Shown: in pieces, positions 45,528 through 55,711 of the stretch
Numbering within the stretch: position 1 is the first letter of the stretch
Layout: every line of letters starts with the position of its first letter
Source: Terrimicrobiaceae bacterium
GTDB taxonomy: Bacteria; Verrucomicrobiota; Verrucomicrobiia; Chthoniobacterales; Terrimicrobiaceae
Length of the DNA stretch: 64,000 nt
Assembly: GCA_018402345.1 (NCBI GenBank)
Contig: JAGYIV010000008.1
Location: forward strand, 124,001-188,000
Direction of reading: 5' to 3'
Made by a program: the position numbers and the translations under genes
The notes under the pieces: model-generated
Seen by the model: the letters and a program-made list of their open reading frames with translations, nothing else
Database searches by the model: none
Told to the model about the DNA's origin: nothing

Positions 45528-46402
45528 TTAGGAAATCAGGCGCAGGATCGACTGGGTCGAGCTGTTGGCCCGGGCGAGCATTGCCGTGCCGGCTTGCTGC
45601 AGGATATTGAAGCGGGCGAGGCTGCGGAGCTTTCGGTTGCGACGTCCACGTCGATGATCCGGCTGTTGGCCGACTCGAGGTTCACTTTGTTCACCGCGAG
45701 CATGTCCGCCGCGAAGCTCAACCGGCTCTGCTCGGCGCCGTTGTTGGCGCGGAGGGTGGCGAGGTTTTGGATCGCTGTCTGGATGGCTTCCACGGCCGCC
45801 GTTGCGCCAGCATTGGTGCCGATGTTCATGAAGCTCCCCGAGGCGGTGTCGGTGACACTGTAGACAATTGCATTGAGGTCAGCGCGGGTGATGTCGATCG
45901 TTTGATCTCCATCGTGGGAGGTGACCACGGTTAGTGTGCTCGCATTGGTGCCCACTGTGTCCATTGCGCCTCCTGTGCTGGAGCCTTCGTTGAACAACGT
46001 GATCCCATTGAACCTCTCGGTCAGCATCAGGTTGAGCTGGCCTTGGAGTTGGTTCAATTCGGTGTTGTAGAGCGCGAGGTCGTCTGTGGACTTGGTCACG
46101 TCTTGGGCCAGGGTGGCGAGTTCCGACATGCGGTTCAGAACCTTGTCGGCGCTTTTCATGACGCCGTCTTGGGTCTGAAGGAACGCAAGGGCGTTGCCCA
46201 CGTTGGCTTGGGTCGCTTCGGTCCGGCGGATCGAGGCGCTGAGTTTCATCGACACGGCGAGGCCGCCGGCGTCGTCGGAGGAAGAGTTGATGCGTGAACC
46301 GCTGGAGAGCCGGTTGAGGCTCCGCTGCAGGTTCACGTTGGTGTTGTTGAGGTTGTAGGACGCCAGCGAAGCCGACGTGTTGGTGTTGATTACTACTGAC
46401 AT
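45528..46402 (-). CDS. Flagellin copy 8 (first of array), one frameshift near the end
   Basis: N-terminus MSVVINTNTSASLASYNLNNTNVNLQRSLNRL. The frame is correct to VDVATESSA; then one A is missing in TCCGCAGCC (around 45623). GCAAGCC gives ESSASLARFNILQQAGTAML...STQSILRLIS and 291 residues. As given, the terminal D0 helix would be replaced by an unrelated Ser/Pro-rich tail, which should prevent polymerisation. Its leader (46412-46480) is diverged from the others. Confidence 0.85.
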
Positions 46403-46564
46403 ATCCGTTGTCTTTCTTGTGCGAAGTCCGTCTCGCTGGCGGGCCGTTTTGGATCACTGTTCGACCTCAGTGTTTGGAGATTTTCTCCTTGGTTGAATGA
46501 ATCGTCCGGCCAAAAAAAACCTTTAGCGTTTTTTTAAATCTTTTCCTTGGCCGCTAAAAAGCTG

Positions 46565-47689
46565 ATGGATTTGAAACCGCCCACCATGAATTACCCCCCA
46601 CGTCACGGTGTCACCCTCGCCCTCATCGCGCGTGATGAGGCATCCGTCATCGCGCGCTGTTTGGAGTCCGCGAAATCAATCGCGGATGAATTGATCGTCG
46701 TGGACACGGGATCCAAGGATGCCACCCGTGAGATCGCCCGGAATGCCGGAGCCAGCGTGATCGACTTTCCTTGGGTGGATGACTTCAGTGCCGCTCGCAA
46801 TGCGGCTCTGGAGGCGGCGACCGGCCGTTGGATTCTGGTGCTGGACGCCGATGAATACTTACCAGCGTCAAGCGCCCGCGCGATCCGTGACCTCCTTGCA
46901 GAGACCGGCGACGCACCACGGGCATTCCACCTTTTAAACAAAAGCAGTTCCGATGACGGCAGGACTGGGGTGGTCGGAAAAATCGTGCGCCTGTTCCCGA
47001 ACCGCCCCGATGTGCGCTATGCATGGCCCGTGCACGAGCAGGTTGTCACGAGCCTGCGGCGAGCAAACATTCCGATCCACGACACAGAGATTGAAATCAT
47101 CCACACCGGCTACACAAACGCCGAGGTCAACCTGAAAAAACAAACCCGCAATCTCCGGATTCTGGACTCGTTTATCTCCTCGACCGCGACACCCCTTCCC
47201 ATGGCGCATTTTCTTCGCGGAGGCGCCCTCCTGGATCTTGGGCGGACCGCGGAAGCGCTTGAATGCTACACACACTGCCAGTCCATGCTGTTCTCCGGCG
47301 AAGCACTGCACGAGGCAGCGATGGTTCGGCGCGCCACATGCCTGGCGGACTTGCACCGCTTCGCGGACATCCTCCTCTTGCACCCCGCATCGCCACAGCA
47401 GCAGTGGCACCCCGAGCTTCTTGTTCTTCGCGGCCAGGCGGAACTCATGCTTGGCGATCCCAAATCTGCCGTCACGCACCTGAACCTCGTCTTCGAGTCC
47501 CCCGATGCACCATCCATCCCCGCCTACGACCCGGTCCGCGTGCGCGCTCGCGCTATTTTATTGCTCGCCGAAATCTTCAAACAATCGGCCCCGTCAGCCT
47601 CCATCGCCATGCTGCGACTCGTAAAGGAGTCACTGACCAGCGGCTGCAAAATCACATTGCCGGATGTGCTCGCACTCCCGTTCCCTTGA
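46565..47689 (+). CDS. Family-2 glycosyltransferase with C-terminal TPR-like region
   Basis: 374 residues from ATG 46565 (ATG 46586 also possible). GT2 domain about 1-220: TLALIARDEASVIARCLESA, ADELIVVDTGSKDATREIA, DFSAARNAALEAATGRWILVLDADEYL (D-x-D) and YAWPVHEQV. The C-terminal half has helical pairs (RGGALLDLGRTAEALECYTHC...) like SunS/TPR glycosyltransferases acting on peptides. It lies 160 bp from the first flagellin, divergently transcribed, so flagellin glycosylation is a reasonable inference but unproven. Confidence 0.82.
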   Translation: MDLKPPTMNYPPRHGVTLALIARDEASVIARCLESAKSIADELIVVDTGSKDATREIARNAGASVIDFPWVDDFSAARNAALEAATGRWILVLDADEYLPASSARAIRDLLAETGDAPRAFHLLNKSSSDDGRTGVVGKIVRLFPNRPDVRYAWPVHEQVVTSLRRANIPIHDTEIEIIHTGYTNAEVNLKKQTRNLRILDSFISSTATPLPMAHFLRGGALLDLGRTAEALECYTHCQSMLFSGEALHEAAMVRRATCLADLHRFADILLLHPASPQQQWHPELLVLRGQAELMLGDPKSAVTHLNLVFESPDAPSIPAYDPVRVRARAILLLAEIFKQSAPSASIAMLRLVKESLTSGCKITLPDVLALPFP

Positions 47690-47837
47690 GCCAATCACCC
47701 TCCGGCTAAAAAATTTGAAAAATTTGTTGACATATTTGCCTGACGTTCAATGTTCTGAGCAGAAAATTTTCCCACCCTTCCTTGAATGGGTGCTGTAAAT
47801 CAATAACAATTTTGAAAAAAAAGCGTATTGTTAATTT

Positions 47838-48161
47838 GTGGGTGATAATCTCCTAAGCAAACGTCTCCGTAACCTCCGTCGCTCCCTCGGTCTCTCCCAA
47901 GAAGCCATGGGGATGCAGGGTTTCGTATCCACACCCGGTTGGGTGAAAATCGAAAATGGAACCCGGCATCCCAGCGACGAACTCATCAAAAAAATTGTCG
48001 ATTGGCTCGTCCGTGATGGCTATCTCAAACCGAACGAAAAAGACTCCATGCTCGATGAATTTCTCACCTTGAAATACATGAGCCACCTGTCGCCATTCGT
48101 CCGCAAATTGGCCAGCGACTACCATAGCGGTCAAGGAACCCAGCCTGCTCAAAGTAGCTGA
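47838..48161 (+). CDS. XRE-type helix-turn-helix DNA-binding protein
   Basis: 107 residues from GTG 47838. KRLRNLRRSLGLSQEAMGMQGFVSTPGWVKIENGTRHPS is a lambda-repressor-like HTH with the usual LSQ...KIENG pattern. The C-terminal ~45 residues (KYMSHLSPFVRKLASDYHS) are unassigned. TTGACA at 47727-47732 lies upstream without a convincing -10. Target genes unknown; no partner toxin adjoins it. Confidence 0.7.
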   Translation: MGDNLLSKRLRNLRRSLGLSQEAMGMQGFVSTPGWVKIENGTRHPSDELIKKIVDWLVRDGYLKPNEKDSMLDEFLTLKYMSHLSPFVRKLASDYHSGQGTQPAQSS

Positions 48162-48226
48162 GGATCCCACGCCCTACGGACAAAAACGCTGATCTGTCAT
48201 TCGCTACCCGTTTTTCGGACGCGACA

Positions 48227-48874
48227 TCACCGGACTTCTGAGACTTCTGGAAACTCCAGAATCTTTGAAATGATTCCAACCGCGTTGCGACTCCGCAGTG
48301 GAGAATGAATCGTGACCGATGAGATTCCATTGCGAAATGCAACTTCTGCCTTTTGCCGCTCATCGGAGGAGCGAACAAGCGCCCTGAGTTCACCGAGCAC
48401 AATTGCCTCTTCAAAAAGCGGCAGCGGTTCATTCATAGGATTGGTTCGCGAGACAATCAATGTCCCGGGACTGGGTTGGCTCACAGCCACGCCGGTCCCC
48501 AATTGACCAGCCAGCCACTCCTCCAAGCCCAGAGCTTTCGGCTCGCTTGAGGGCTTCCCACCCCGTCGGTTCCGGTCGATCGGCGAGGCCACGGCCGGCG
48601 TGCTCTGATCGGTGCGCGGAGAACTTGAAATGCCCGCCGCCGTAAGCGAATCGTATCTTTGTGTTGTGGCATCCCTTTTCGGAGCATCCATGGCAGCTTG
48701 CACCAAAGGAAGATTCTTTGCAGCAGGCAAATCTGCCTCACGGCGTGTCGCACACGAGGAAAAGGTGAGCACACACAGACAAACAGCACCGGCAGCAACA
48801 CCGGGCTTGTTCGTCCACGAAAATTGTCCTGCCAAGATGGGTTGTGCGACAAACGGGAACATAGATCGGTTCAA
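48227..48874 (-). CDS. Hypothetical lipoprotein/secreted protein
   Basis: 215 residues, not recognised. A hydrophobic segment near residues 25-40 ends in SSCATRR; with Met1 far upstream the lipobox (TFSSC) would be at Cys41, long for a signal peptide, so the real start may be internal. Low-complexity Ser/Pro middle; the C-terminus (LEEWLAGQLGTGVAVSQPSPGTLIVSRTNPM...) looks folded. Convergent with the XRE gene, 65 bp apart. Confidence 0.5.
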   Translation of the reverse strand: MNRSMFPFVAQPILAGQFSWTNKPGVAAGAVCLCVLTFSSCATRREADLPAAKNLPLVQAAMDAPKRDATTQRYDSLTAAGISSSPRTDQSTPAVASPIDRNRRGGKPSSEPKALGLEEWLAGQLGTGVAVSQPSPGTLIVSRTNPMNEPLPLFEEAIVLGELRALVRSSDERQKAEVAFRNGISSVTIHSPLRSRNAVGIISKILEFPEVSEVR

Positions 48875-48959
48875 GGCACCACCTTGGGACGAAAAACGAC
48901 CGTCTGCAACACACCGAAAGGCAGTGCAAAAATAAATCCCGCCCTTGCGGGAACAATCT

Positions 48960-49064
48960 CTACGACTTGTAGCGCAGGCGCTTCTTGTGGCGGTTTTCCT
49001 TCATGCGCTTGCGCCGTTTGTGTTTTGCAATCTTCGTTTTTCTTTTCTTTTTTAATGAACCCAT
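48960..49064 (-). CDS. COX24/AURKAIP1-domain small basic protein
   Basis: 34 residues: MGSLKKKRKTKIAKHKRRKR then MKENRHKKRLRYKS, with more than half Lys or Arg. The K-x-R-[KR]-x-K-[IM]-x-K-H-[KR]-x-[KR]-[KR] core is that of bacterial COX24/AURKAIP1-domain proteins, homologous to mitochondrial mS38, which binds the small ribosomal subunit. Most gene callers miss it for length. A ribosomal role is inferred from the mitochondrial homologue. It lies 20 bp downstream of hisG. Confidence 0.8.
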   Translation of the reverse strand: MGSLKKKRKTKIAKHKRRKRMKENRHKKRLRYKS

Positions 49065-49084
49065 GTGATGCGGGATTTCCTAAA

Positions 49085-49964
49085 TCAATGAACAACTTTG
49101 TTGAGCGGATACTCGATGATTCCCTCCGCGCCGAGTGATTTCAGGCTGGGAATAATCTCGCGGACGATTTTCTCTTCGATCACCGTTTCGATGGCGACCC
49201 ATCCGGGTTGGGCCAAAGGCGAAACGGTAGGATTTCTTAATGCGGGCAATGTCTCAAGCAAATTCTTCAAGCCAGCTTCGGGAAGATTCATCTTCAACCC
49301 CACCAGAGTCGCGCGCGGCGAGGGCGGCCTTGAGCAAGATCGAGACACGCTCGATTTTTGCACGCTTCCACTCGGACGCCCACGCGGCGTGATTCGCGAA
49401 CAGCGCCGGATACGACTCCATGAGCGTGTCGACGATGCGAAGCTTGTTTGCGCGGAGCGACGAGCCCGTCTCGGTGATGTCCACGATCGCATCCACCAGA
49501 TCGGGCACCTTCACCTCGGTCGCACCCCATGAGAACTCGACCTCAGCACACACGCCGGCGCGCTCGAAAAAACGCTTTGTGATTCCCACCGCCTCGGTGG
49601 CGACCCGCTTGCCTGCGAGATCCGCCGTGCACTTGATCGGCGAGGCCTCGGGCACCACCAGCACCCAGCGCGTGGGATTCGAACTCGCCTTGCTGTAGGG
49701 CAACTGCACCACCTCATGAATGTCGGAATCGTTCTCCTCGACCCAATCGCGGCCCGTGATGCCGCAATCAAGATAGCCGTGCTCGATATAGCGGCTGATT
49801 TCCTGGGCCCTCAGCAACCGAATCCTCAACTCGGGATCATCCACCGAGGGCCGATACGAGCGACTCGAACCGGAAATCGAAAACCCCGCCTTCGCAAAGA
49901 GGGCGATCGTGGGCTCCATCAAACTGCCGGATGGCAACCCGATTGTCAGAATATTGTCTTCCAT
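49085..49964 (-). CDS. hisG: ATP phosphoribosyltransferase (long form), frameshifted
   Basis: First enzyme of histidine synthesis (ATP + PRPP). Frame 1 (from 49964): LTIGLPSGSLMEPTIALFAKAG, GITGRDWVEEN, EVKVPDLVDAIVDITETGSSLRANKLRIV. It then leaves homology after LKAALAAR. The continuation GLKMNLPEAGLKNLLETLPALRNPTVSPL and the C-terminal regulatory domain (GWVAIETVIEEKIVREIIPSLKSLGAEGIIEYPL) are in the next frame. The shift is in GCGCGCGAC (49309-49318): one extra base or a lost GC dinucleotide. Corrected length ~292, the long HisG form with a histidine-binding domain. Confidence 0.87.
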
Positions 49965-50045
49965 GTGAATCGTGGACTCTAACCAGACACCCCTCCCCCC
50001 GCGCAGAAAAAAATTTCCGCATCGTCGGGACGAGGCATCGGATTG

Positions 50046-51341
50046 CTACTCGATCCCCACCGCGCGGAGCTTGGCCTCGACATGGTGGAAATGCCGCTCG
50101 GGCGAGCAGGCCTTGTCGATCTCCTCCGCGGACAGGCGCGCCGCCACATCGGGTTCCTCCGCGAGATTTTTCGGCAGGCCGTCCCTGTTCCTCCACGTCT
50201 TCATCGCCGCCCGCTGCACAGCCTCGTAGGCGTCTTTGCGCTCCATGCCCTTCTCGGTGAGCATGAGCAATGCCGCCTGGCTCGCATACAGTCCACCGGT
50301 CAATTCCATGTTCCGCCGCATGTTCTCGGGATACACGATCAGCTTCGCGACGAGCTTCCGGAGCGTCACCAGCATGTAATCCACCAGCGTGCAACTATCG
50401 GGCAGAATGATTCGCTCCACAGAACTGTGGCTGATGTCCCGCTCGTGCCAGAGCGCGACATTTTCCAGCGCCGCCATGGCATTTCCACGAATCACACGCG
50501 CCAGACCGCTGAGGCGCTCGCCGGTGATCGGGTTGCGCTTGTGCGGCATCGCGCTGCTCCCCTTCTGCCCCTCGCTGAAATACTCCTCCACCTCGAGCAC
50601 CTCGGTCCGCTGCAAATGGCGGAACTCCGTCGCCCAGCGGTCGATGCTCGACGCGATCAACGCGAGTGTCGTCATGAACTCCGCGTGGCGGTCGCGTTGC
50701 AAAATCTGCGTGGACAACGGCGCTGCCTTCAGCCCCAGACGGCGACAGACAAATTCCTCCACCCGCGGGTCCAGGTGCGCATGCGTCCCCACGGCACCGC
50801 TGATCTTGCCGACCTCCACCCGCTTGCGCATCTCGCGAAGCCTCTCCAACGCCCGCGTGAACTCGTCATACATCAATCCCATTTTCAACCCGAAGGTGAT
50901 CGGCTCGGCATGAATCCCATGGCTGCGTCCGATCATCGGAGTGAGCTTGTGCTCACGCGCCCGCTCCGCCACTGCCTCGCGCAATTCGAGGATGTCCTTT
51001 TCCAAAATCGCGCACGACTCCGACATCTGCACCGCAAGCGTCGTGTCGAGTAAATCCGAAGACGTCAATCCTTGGTGGATCCACCGCGCGGCCGGCCCCA
51101 CCCGCGAGGCCACATCCTCGAGAAACGCGATCACATCGTGGTTCGTGCGCTTTTCGATCTCCTTGATCTTTTCAATGTCGAACGCCCCCTTCGCACGAAT
51201 CTCCGCGGCATCGGCGGCGGGAATCGTCCCCAGCTCGGCCATCGCCTCGCACGCGAGCGTTTCGATCTCGAGCCAGATTTCCAATTTTCTCTTCTCGGTC
51301 CACACGGACCTCATTCCAGGCAATGAATAGCGTTCAATCAT
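50046..51341 (-). CDS. purB: Adenylosuccinate lyase
   Basis: 431 residues from ATG 51341 (MIERYSLPGMRSVWTEKRKLEIWLEIE). Acts twice in purine synthesis (SAICAR and adenylosuccinate cleavage). Key motifs: TNHDVIAFLEDVA, HQGLTSSDLLDTTLAVQM, GRSHGIHAEPITFGLK and the fumarase/aspartase signature GSSAMPHKRNP with the catalytic Ser loop. Ends in the C-terminal helical cap. The 13-codon upstream extension is not needed. Confidence 0.95.
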   Translation of the reverse strand: MIERYSLPGMRSVWTEKRKLEIWLEIETLACEAMAELGTIPAADAAEIRAKGAFDIEKIKEIEKRTNHDVIAFLEDVASRVGPAARWIHQGLTSSDLLDTTLAVQMSESCAILEKDILELREAVAERAREHKLTPMIGRSHGIHAEPITFGLKMGLMYDEFTRALERLREMRKRVEVGKISGAVGTHAHLDPRVEEFVCRRLGLKAAPLSTQILQRDRHAEFMTTLALIASSIDRWATEFRHLQRTEVLEVEEYFSEGQKGSSAMPHKRNPITGERLSGLARVIRGNAMAALENVALWHERDISHSSVERIILPDSCTLVDYMLVTLRKLVAKLIVYPENMRRNMELTGGLYASQAALLMLTEKGMERKDAYEAVQRAAMKTWRNRDGLPKNLAEEPDVAARLSAEEIDKACSPERHFHHVEAKLRAVGIE

Positions 51342-51461
51342 GAGGGCGCAGATCAAACCACTCCCCACCCCCTCCGCCAACTCCGGATTCGGAAAATTCC
51401 CTGCCTTTTCCCGCAGGCAAATCGATTCGGTAAGCCGCCACCGGGCCTGCCCGAAGCGCGC

Positions 51462-52439
51462 TCAATAAGGCCCGCGAATGTGCTGCCGGACCCTCTCGCC
51501 GTAAAACGCAGCCATCTTGGCTTGCAACTCCGGCGCTAGCGGCGGCAAAGCCGATGCCGCAGCGTTCGCCCGTGCCTGCTCCGGAGAACTGGCTCCGGGA
51601 ATGACCACTGTCACCGCGTCATGATCGAGAATCCAACGCAGGCTCATTGCCGCCATGTCCATGCCACCAGGCAGGTCGGCCTTCAACGCATCAGCCAACT
51701 CGACCCCGGTCGCGTAGGGAAGCCCAGCGAAGGTTTCGCCCACATTGAACTGCGCCCCGTCGCGGTTGAAGTGCCTGTGGTCGCCTTCCACAAACCGAGT
51801 CTCCAACCTCAACTTCCCGCTCAGCAACCCGCTGGCCAGCGGCAATCTCACGATGACCGCTACCCCGAGCGCCTTCGCCCTCGGCAGCAACTCCTCCAGC
51901 GGCTTCTGGCGAAAAATATTGAAGATCACCTGCAATGACGACACCCCCTCCTGTTCGAGGCAGATCAACCCCTCCTCGACACTCTCCACACTTGCCCCGA
52001 AATGCTCGATGAGCCCCTCGCGCTGCTGCTCGCGCAGCCAGTCAAAGACCTTCCCCTCGCGCAATACCGCAGAAGGCACGCAGTGAAGTTGCGTCAGGTT
52101 CAACCGCTCGACCCCGAGACGCGACAACGAAGCCTGCGTCGCCGCAAGCAATGACTCGCGCGAATACCCGTCCGGATAAATCCCCGCGCGCCCGAGCTTC
52201 GTTGCCACAACGCAATCGCCATGCGTTTTCAAAAACCGCCCGATCGACCGCTCGCTCTCCCCGCCGCCATAGACATCCGCCGTGTCAATAAACCGCACCC
52301 CCGAGTCATACGCGGCCTGCAAAATTTCCTGTGCCACGCCGTCATCCCATGGCTTTCCCCACCCCCCGCCAAGCTGCCAGCAGCCAAGGCCAATTTCAGT
52401 CCATGAAAAACCGTGGTTGGGAAGAGTGCGAATGTTCAT
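51462..52439 (-). CDS. Aldo/keto reductase
   Basis: 325 residues. TIM-barrel NADPH-dependent oxidoreductase: GLGCWQLGGGWG, FIDTADVYGGGESERSIGRFL (catalytic Asp and Tyr), VATKLGR (catalytic Lys) and LTQLHCVP (catalytic His); the C-terminal MSLRWILDHDAVTVVIPGASSPEQARAN is the cofactor-binding end. Resembles the AKR11/12 general-stress type; the substrate is unknown. Confidence 0.88.
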   Translation of the reverse strand: MNIRTLPNHGFSWTEIGLGCWQLGGGWGKPWDDGVAQEILQAAYDSGVRFIDTADVYGGGESERSIGRFLKTHGDCVVATKLGRAGIYPDGYSRESLLAATQASLSRLGVERLNLTQLHCVPSAVLREGKVFDWLREQQREGLIEHFGASVESVEEGLICLEQEGVSSLQVIFNIFRQKPLEELLPRAKALGVAVIVRLPLASGLLSGKLRLETRFVEGDHRHFNRDGAQFNVGETFAGLPYATGVELADALKADLPGGMDMAAMSLRWILDHDAVTVVIPGASSPEQARANAAASALPPLAPELQAKMAAFYGERVRQHIRGPY

Positions 52440-52519
52440 GAATTTTTAATACCCGATCCTATGCAAGCGGGATACGCGAGAGAATTGGATGACCTCTAAA
52501 ATGAGTCAGAGGAGTAATA

Positions 52520-52945
52520 TTAGAAGTCCGATCCGAAAAACGGGTTGCTGACTTGGACTCCGCCGTAGTCTTGGCCGTGCTTGAGGTCTTCAGCAAAAAG
52601 GACGGGGCAACCAGCGGCAGAGGCAGCGCTCACGATGGCGGCATCCCAGCAGGAAATCGGGTGAAGCGATTTCAAGTTGAGGGCGTTTTGCAGGACCGCG
52701 ACAGTGAGGGGAACAACTTGGAATCGAAGCCAATTTGAAATGAGAGCGCTGGCTTCCTCATGGCTTAAAGGATCGGGCCGACTCGATCGAGTGGCTTGGA
52801 CATAAAACTCCTGCAAGACTTGAACAGAGACAACCAGTTGATCTCTCCGCAGGATGGCGCGTGCCGTGTTTCGTTTTTCCTCCTCCTCCGGGGCACTGCT
52901 AATTGCGTAGAGCAGGATATTCGTATCAAGGAAGGTCATCAGCAT
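52520..52945 (-). CDS. vapC: VapC-type PIN-domain toxin
   Basis: 141 residues. FLDTNILLYA (first Asp), VLQEFYVQA (Glu), SCWDAAIVSAA (Asp/Asp) and LFAEDLKHGQ supply the acidic triad or tetrad of a PIN ribonuclease. These toxins cut tRNA or rRNA. It overlaps the antitoxin by 7 bp. Confidence 0.87.
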   Translation of the reverse strand: MLMTFLDTNILLYAISSAPEEEEKRNTARAILRRDQLVVSVQVLQEFYVQATRSSRPDPLSHEEASALISNWLRFQVVPLTVAVLQNALNLKSLHPISCWDAAIVSAASAAGCPVLFAEDLKHGQDYGGVQVSNPFFGSDF

Positions 52946-53181
52946 TGATAAATCTCTTCGCGGGAAAGGTTGTCTGCGGCCTTGAACTGGGGATGCCGCC
53001 GGGCGATACGATCAAGCAAATCCTCTTGCTCCTTTTTCAAATCACGGGGTGCCGAAGTCTCCTCGGTCAGTGAACAGAGGTATTTTTTCACCAGAGCAGA
53101 AATAGATGCATCCCGCTGAGCGGCAATCACACGGGCTCGGCGGTATGTTTCATCATCAATCGCGACTGTAATGTTTTTCAC
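52939..53181 (-). CDS. vapB: VapB-type ribbon-helix-helix antitoxin
   Basis: 80 residues: MKNITVAIDDETYRRARVIAAQRDASISALVKKYL is a standard RHH domain; the C-terminal part (EDLLDRIARRHPQFKAADNLSREEIY) would wrap the toxin. It precedes vapC in a coupled operon, which it probably represses. Confidence 0.85.
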   Translation of the reverse strand: MKNITVAIDDETYRRARVIAAQRDASISALVKKYLCSLTEETSAPRDLKKEQEDLLDRIARRHPQFKAADNLSREEIYQC

Positions 53182-53257
53182 ATTTTCACAGCATCACAGG
53201 CGGAAGACCACTGAAATACCCTTTTGCTATCGAATCGTAGCGAATTTTATTAGCCGC

Positions 53258-54496
53258 TTACTTCTCATCCAGCGCCGCAACTCCCGGAAGCGCTTTTCCT
53301 TCCAGAAGCTCGAGCGAGGCGCCACCGCCTGTGCTGCAGTGGGTCACCTTGTCGGCGACTCCGAATTTTTTCGCGGCGGTGGCGGTATCGCCTCCGCCGA
53401 CGACAGTGATGGCGCCGTTCGCGGTGGATTGGGCCACGGCGGCGGCCATGGATTTCGTGCCCTCGGCGAATTTCTCGAATTCAAACACGCCGGCCGGGCC
53501 ATTCCAAATGATGGTCTGCGCGCGGGCGATGGCGTCGGCGAAGATTTGGCGGGACTTGGGTCCACAATCGAGACCCTCAAGACCGTCGGGGATGCCGGCG
53601 TTGTCGTCGGCTTCGCCGGTGGTGGCATCGGGGGCGAATTTGTCGGCGGTGATGAAGTCGACGGGCAGATGAATCTTCACGCCGCGCGCGTTGGCTTTTT
53701 CCATCAACTCACTGACGATCTTGGCGCCCTCGGCATCAAAGAGGCTGTTCCCGATCGGCATGTTGTTCAGAACCTTCTTGAAGGTGTAGGCCATGCCTCC
53801 GCCGATGATGATTTCGTCGGCAGTCTCGATGAGGTTGCGGATGAGCGGGATTTTGTCGGCGATCTTCGCGCCGCCGAGGATGGCGAGGAGCGGGCGTTTC
53901 GGGTTGTCGAGCACGGCGGAGAAGGCGTCGAGTTCTTTCTGCATGAGGAAGCCGGCGACTTTTGGAAGATCGACTCCGACGACGGAGGAATGCGCGCGAT
54001 GGGCGGTGCCGAAAGCATCGGAAACAAACACATCGCCGAGCTTGGTGAGGCTGGCGCGGAAGGTTTCGATATCGTGTGGGGCGGCCTTGGTGGAGGTGCC
54101 GTCCTCGTTTTTGGCTTTGCCTTCCTCTTCGATGTGGAAGCGGAGGTTTTCGAGGAGGGTGACTTCGCCGGGCTTCATGTGCGCGCAGGCGGTTTCGACT
54201 TCGAGGCCCACGCAGTCATCAAGAAAACGAACGGGGCGGCCGAGGAGTTCGGAGAGTTTTTCGGCGACGGGTTGGAGGGAGTATTTGGGCACACGGCTGC
54301 CATTCGGGCGGCCGAGGTGGCTCATCAGGACAACGCTGGCTCCTTGGTCGAGCGCGTGCTGGATGGTGGGCAGGGCGGCAACGATGCGTTGGGTGTTCGT
54401 GATGGCACCGGTGGTTTTGTCTTGGGGAACATTGAAATCGACGCGGATGAGAACGCGTTTGCCGGAGAGGGAGATGTCTTTGATGGATTTTTTCAT
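53258..54496 (-). CDS. pgk: Phosphoglycerate kinase
   Basis: 412 residues. Glycolytic/gluconeogenic enzyme (1,3-BPG + ADP). [73 protein letters not shown] and [13 protein letters not shown]...[21 protein letters not shown] match PGK throughout. Lies downstream of gap on the same strand, separated by 116 bp holding a large palindrome. Confidence 0.97.
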   Translation of the reverse strand: MKKSIKDISLSGKRVLIRVDFNVPQDKTTGAITNTQRIVAALPTIQHALDQGASVVLMSHLGRPNGSRVPKYSLQPVAEKLSELLGRPVRFLDDCVGLEVETACAHMKPGEVTLLENLRFHIEEEGKAKNEDGTSTKAAPHDIETFRASLTKLGDVFVSDAFGTAHRAHSSVVGVDLPKVAGFLMQKELDAFSAVLDNPKRPLLAILGGAKIADKIPLIRNLIETADEIIIGGGMAYTFKKVLNNMPIGNSLFDAEGAKIVSELMEKANARGVKIHLPVDFITADKFAPDATTGEADDNAGIPDGLEGLDCGPKSRQIFADAIARAQTIIWNGPAGVFEFEKFAEGTKSMAAAVAQSTANGAITVVGGGDTATAAKKFGVADKVTHCSTGGGASLELLEGKALPGVAALDEK

Positions 54497-54527
54497 AGCG
54501 GGTCTTGGGTTGGGTGTTTCAAAAAAA

Positions 54528-54596
54528 TGACCACAGAGTTCACAGAGCGCACGGAGGTTTTAAATTCCTCCGTGGTCTCTGTGTCCTCTGTGGTCA
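54528..54596. repeat. 69-bp palindromic repeat of the CACAGAG type between gap and pgk
   Basis: TGACCACAGAGTTCACAGAG... is mirrored by ...CTCTGTGTCCTCTGTGGTCA, with CACGGAGG/CCTCCGTG near the centre and a TTTTAAATT loop. Near-perfect stem of about 28 bp. One arm matches 30790-30819. It would form a strong hairpin in a gap-pgk transcript. Confidence 0.85.
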
Positions 54597-54612
54597 ATCA
54601 GTAATCGTTTCG

Positions 54613-55665
<1,053 letters not shown>

Positions 55666-55711
55666 TCAGGCTGGGTCGTCAATGAGGAAGCAGGGAAACG
55701 AGCAGCACCGC

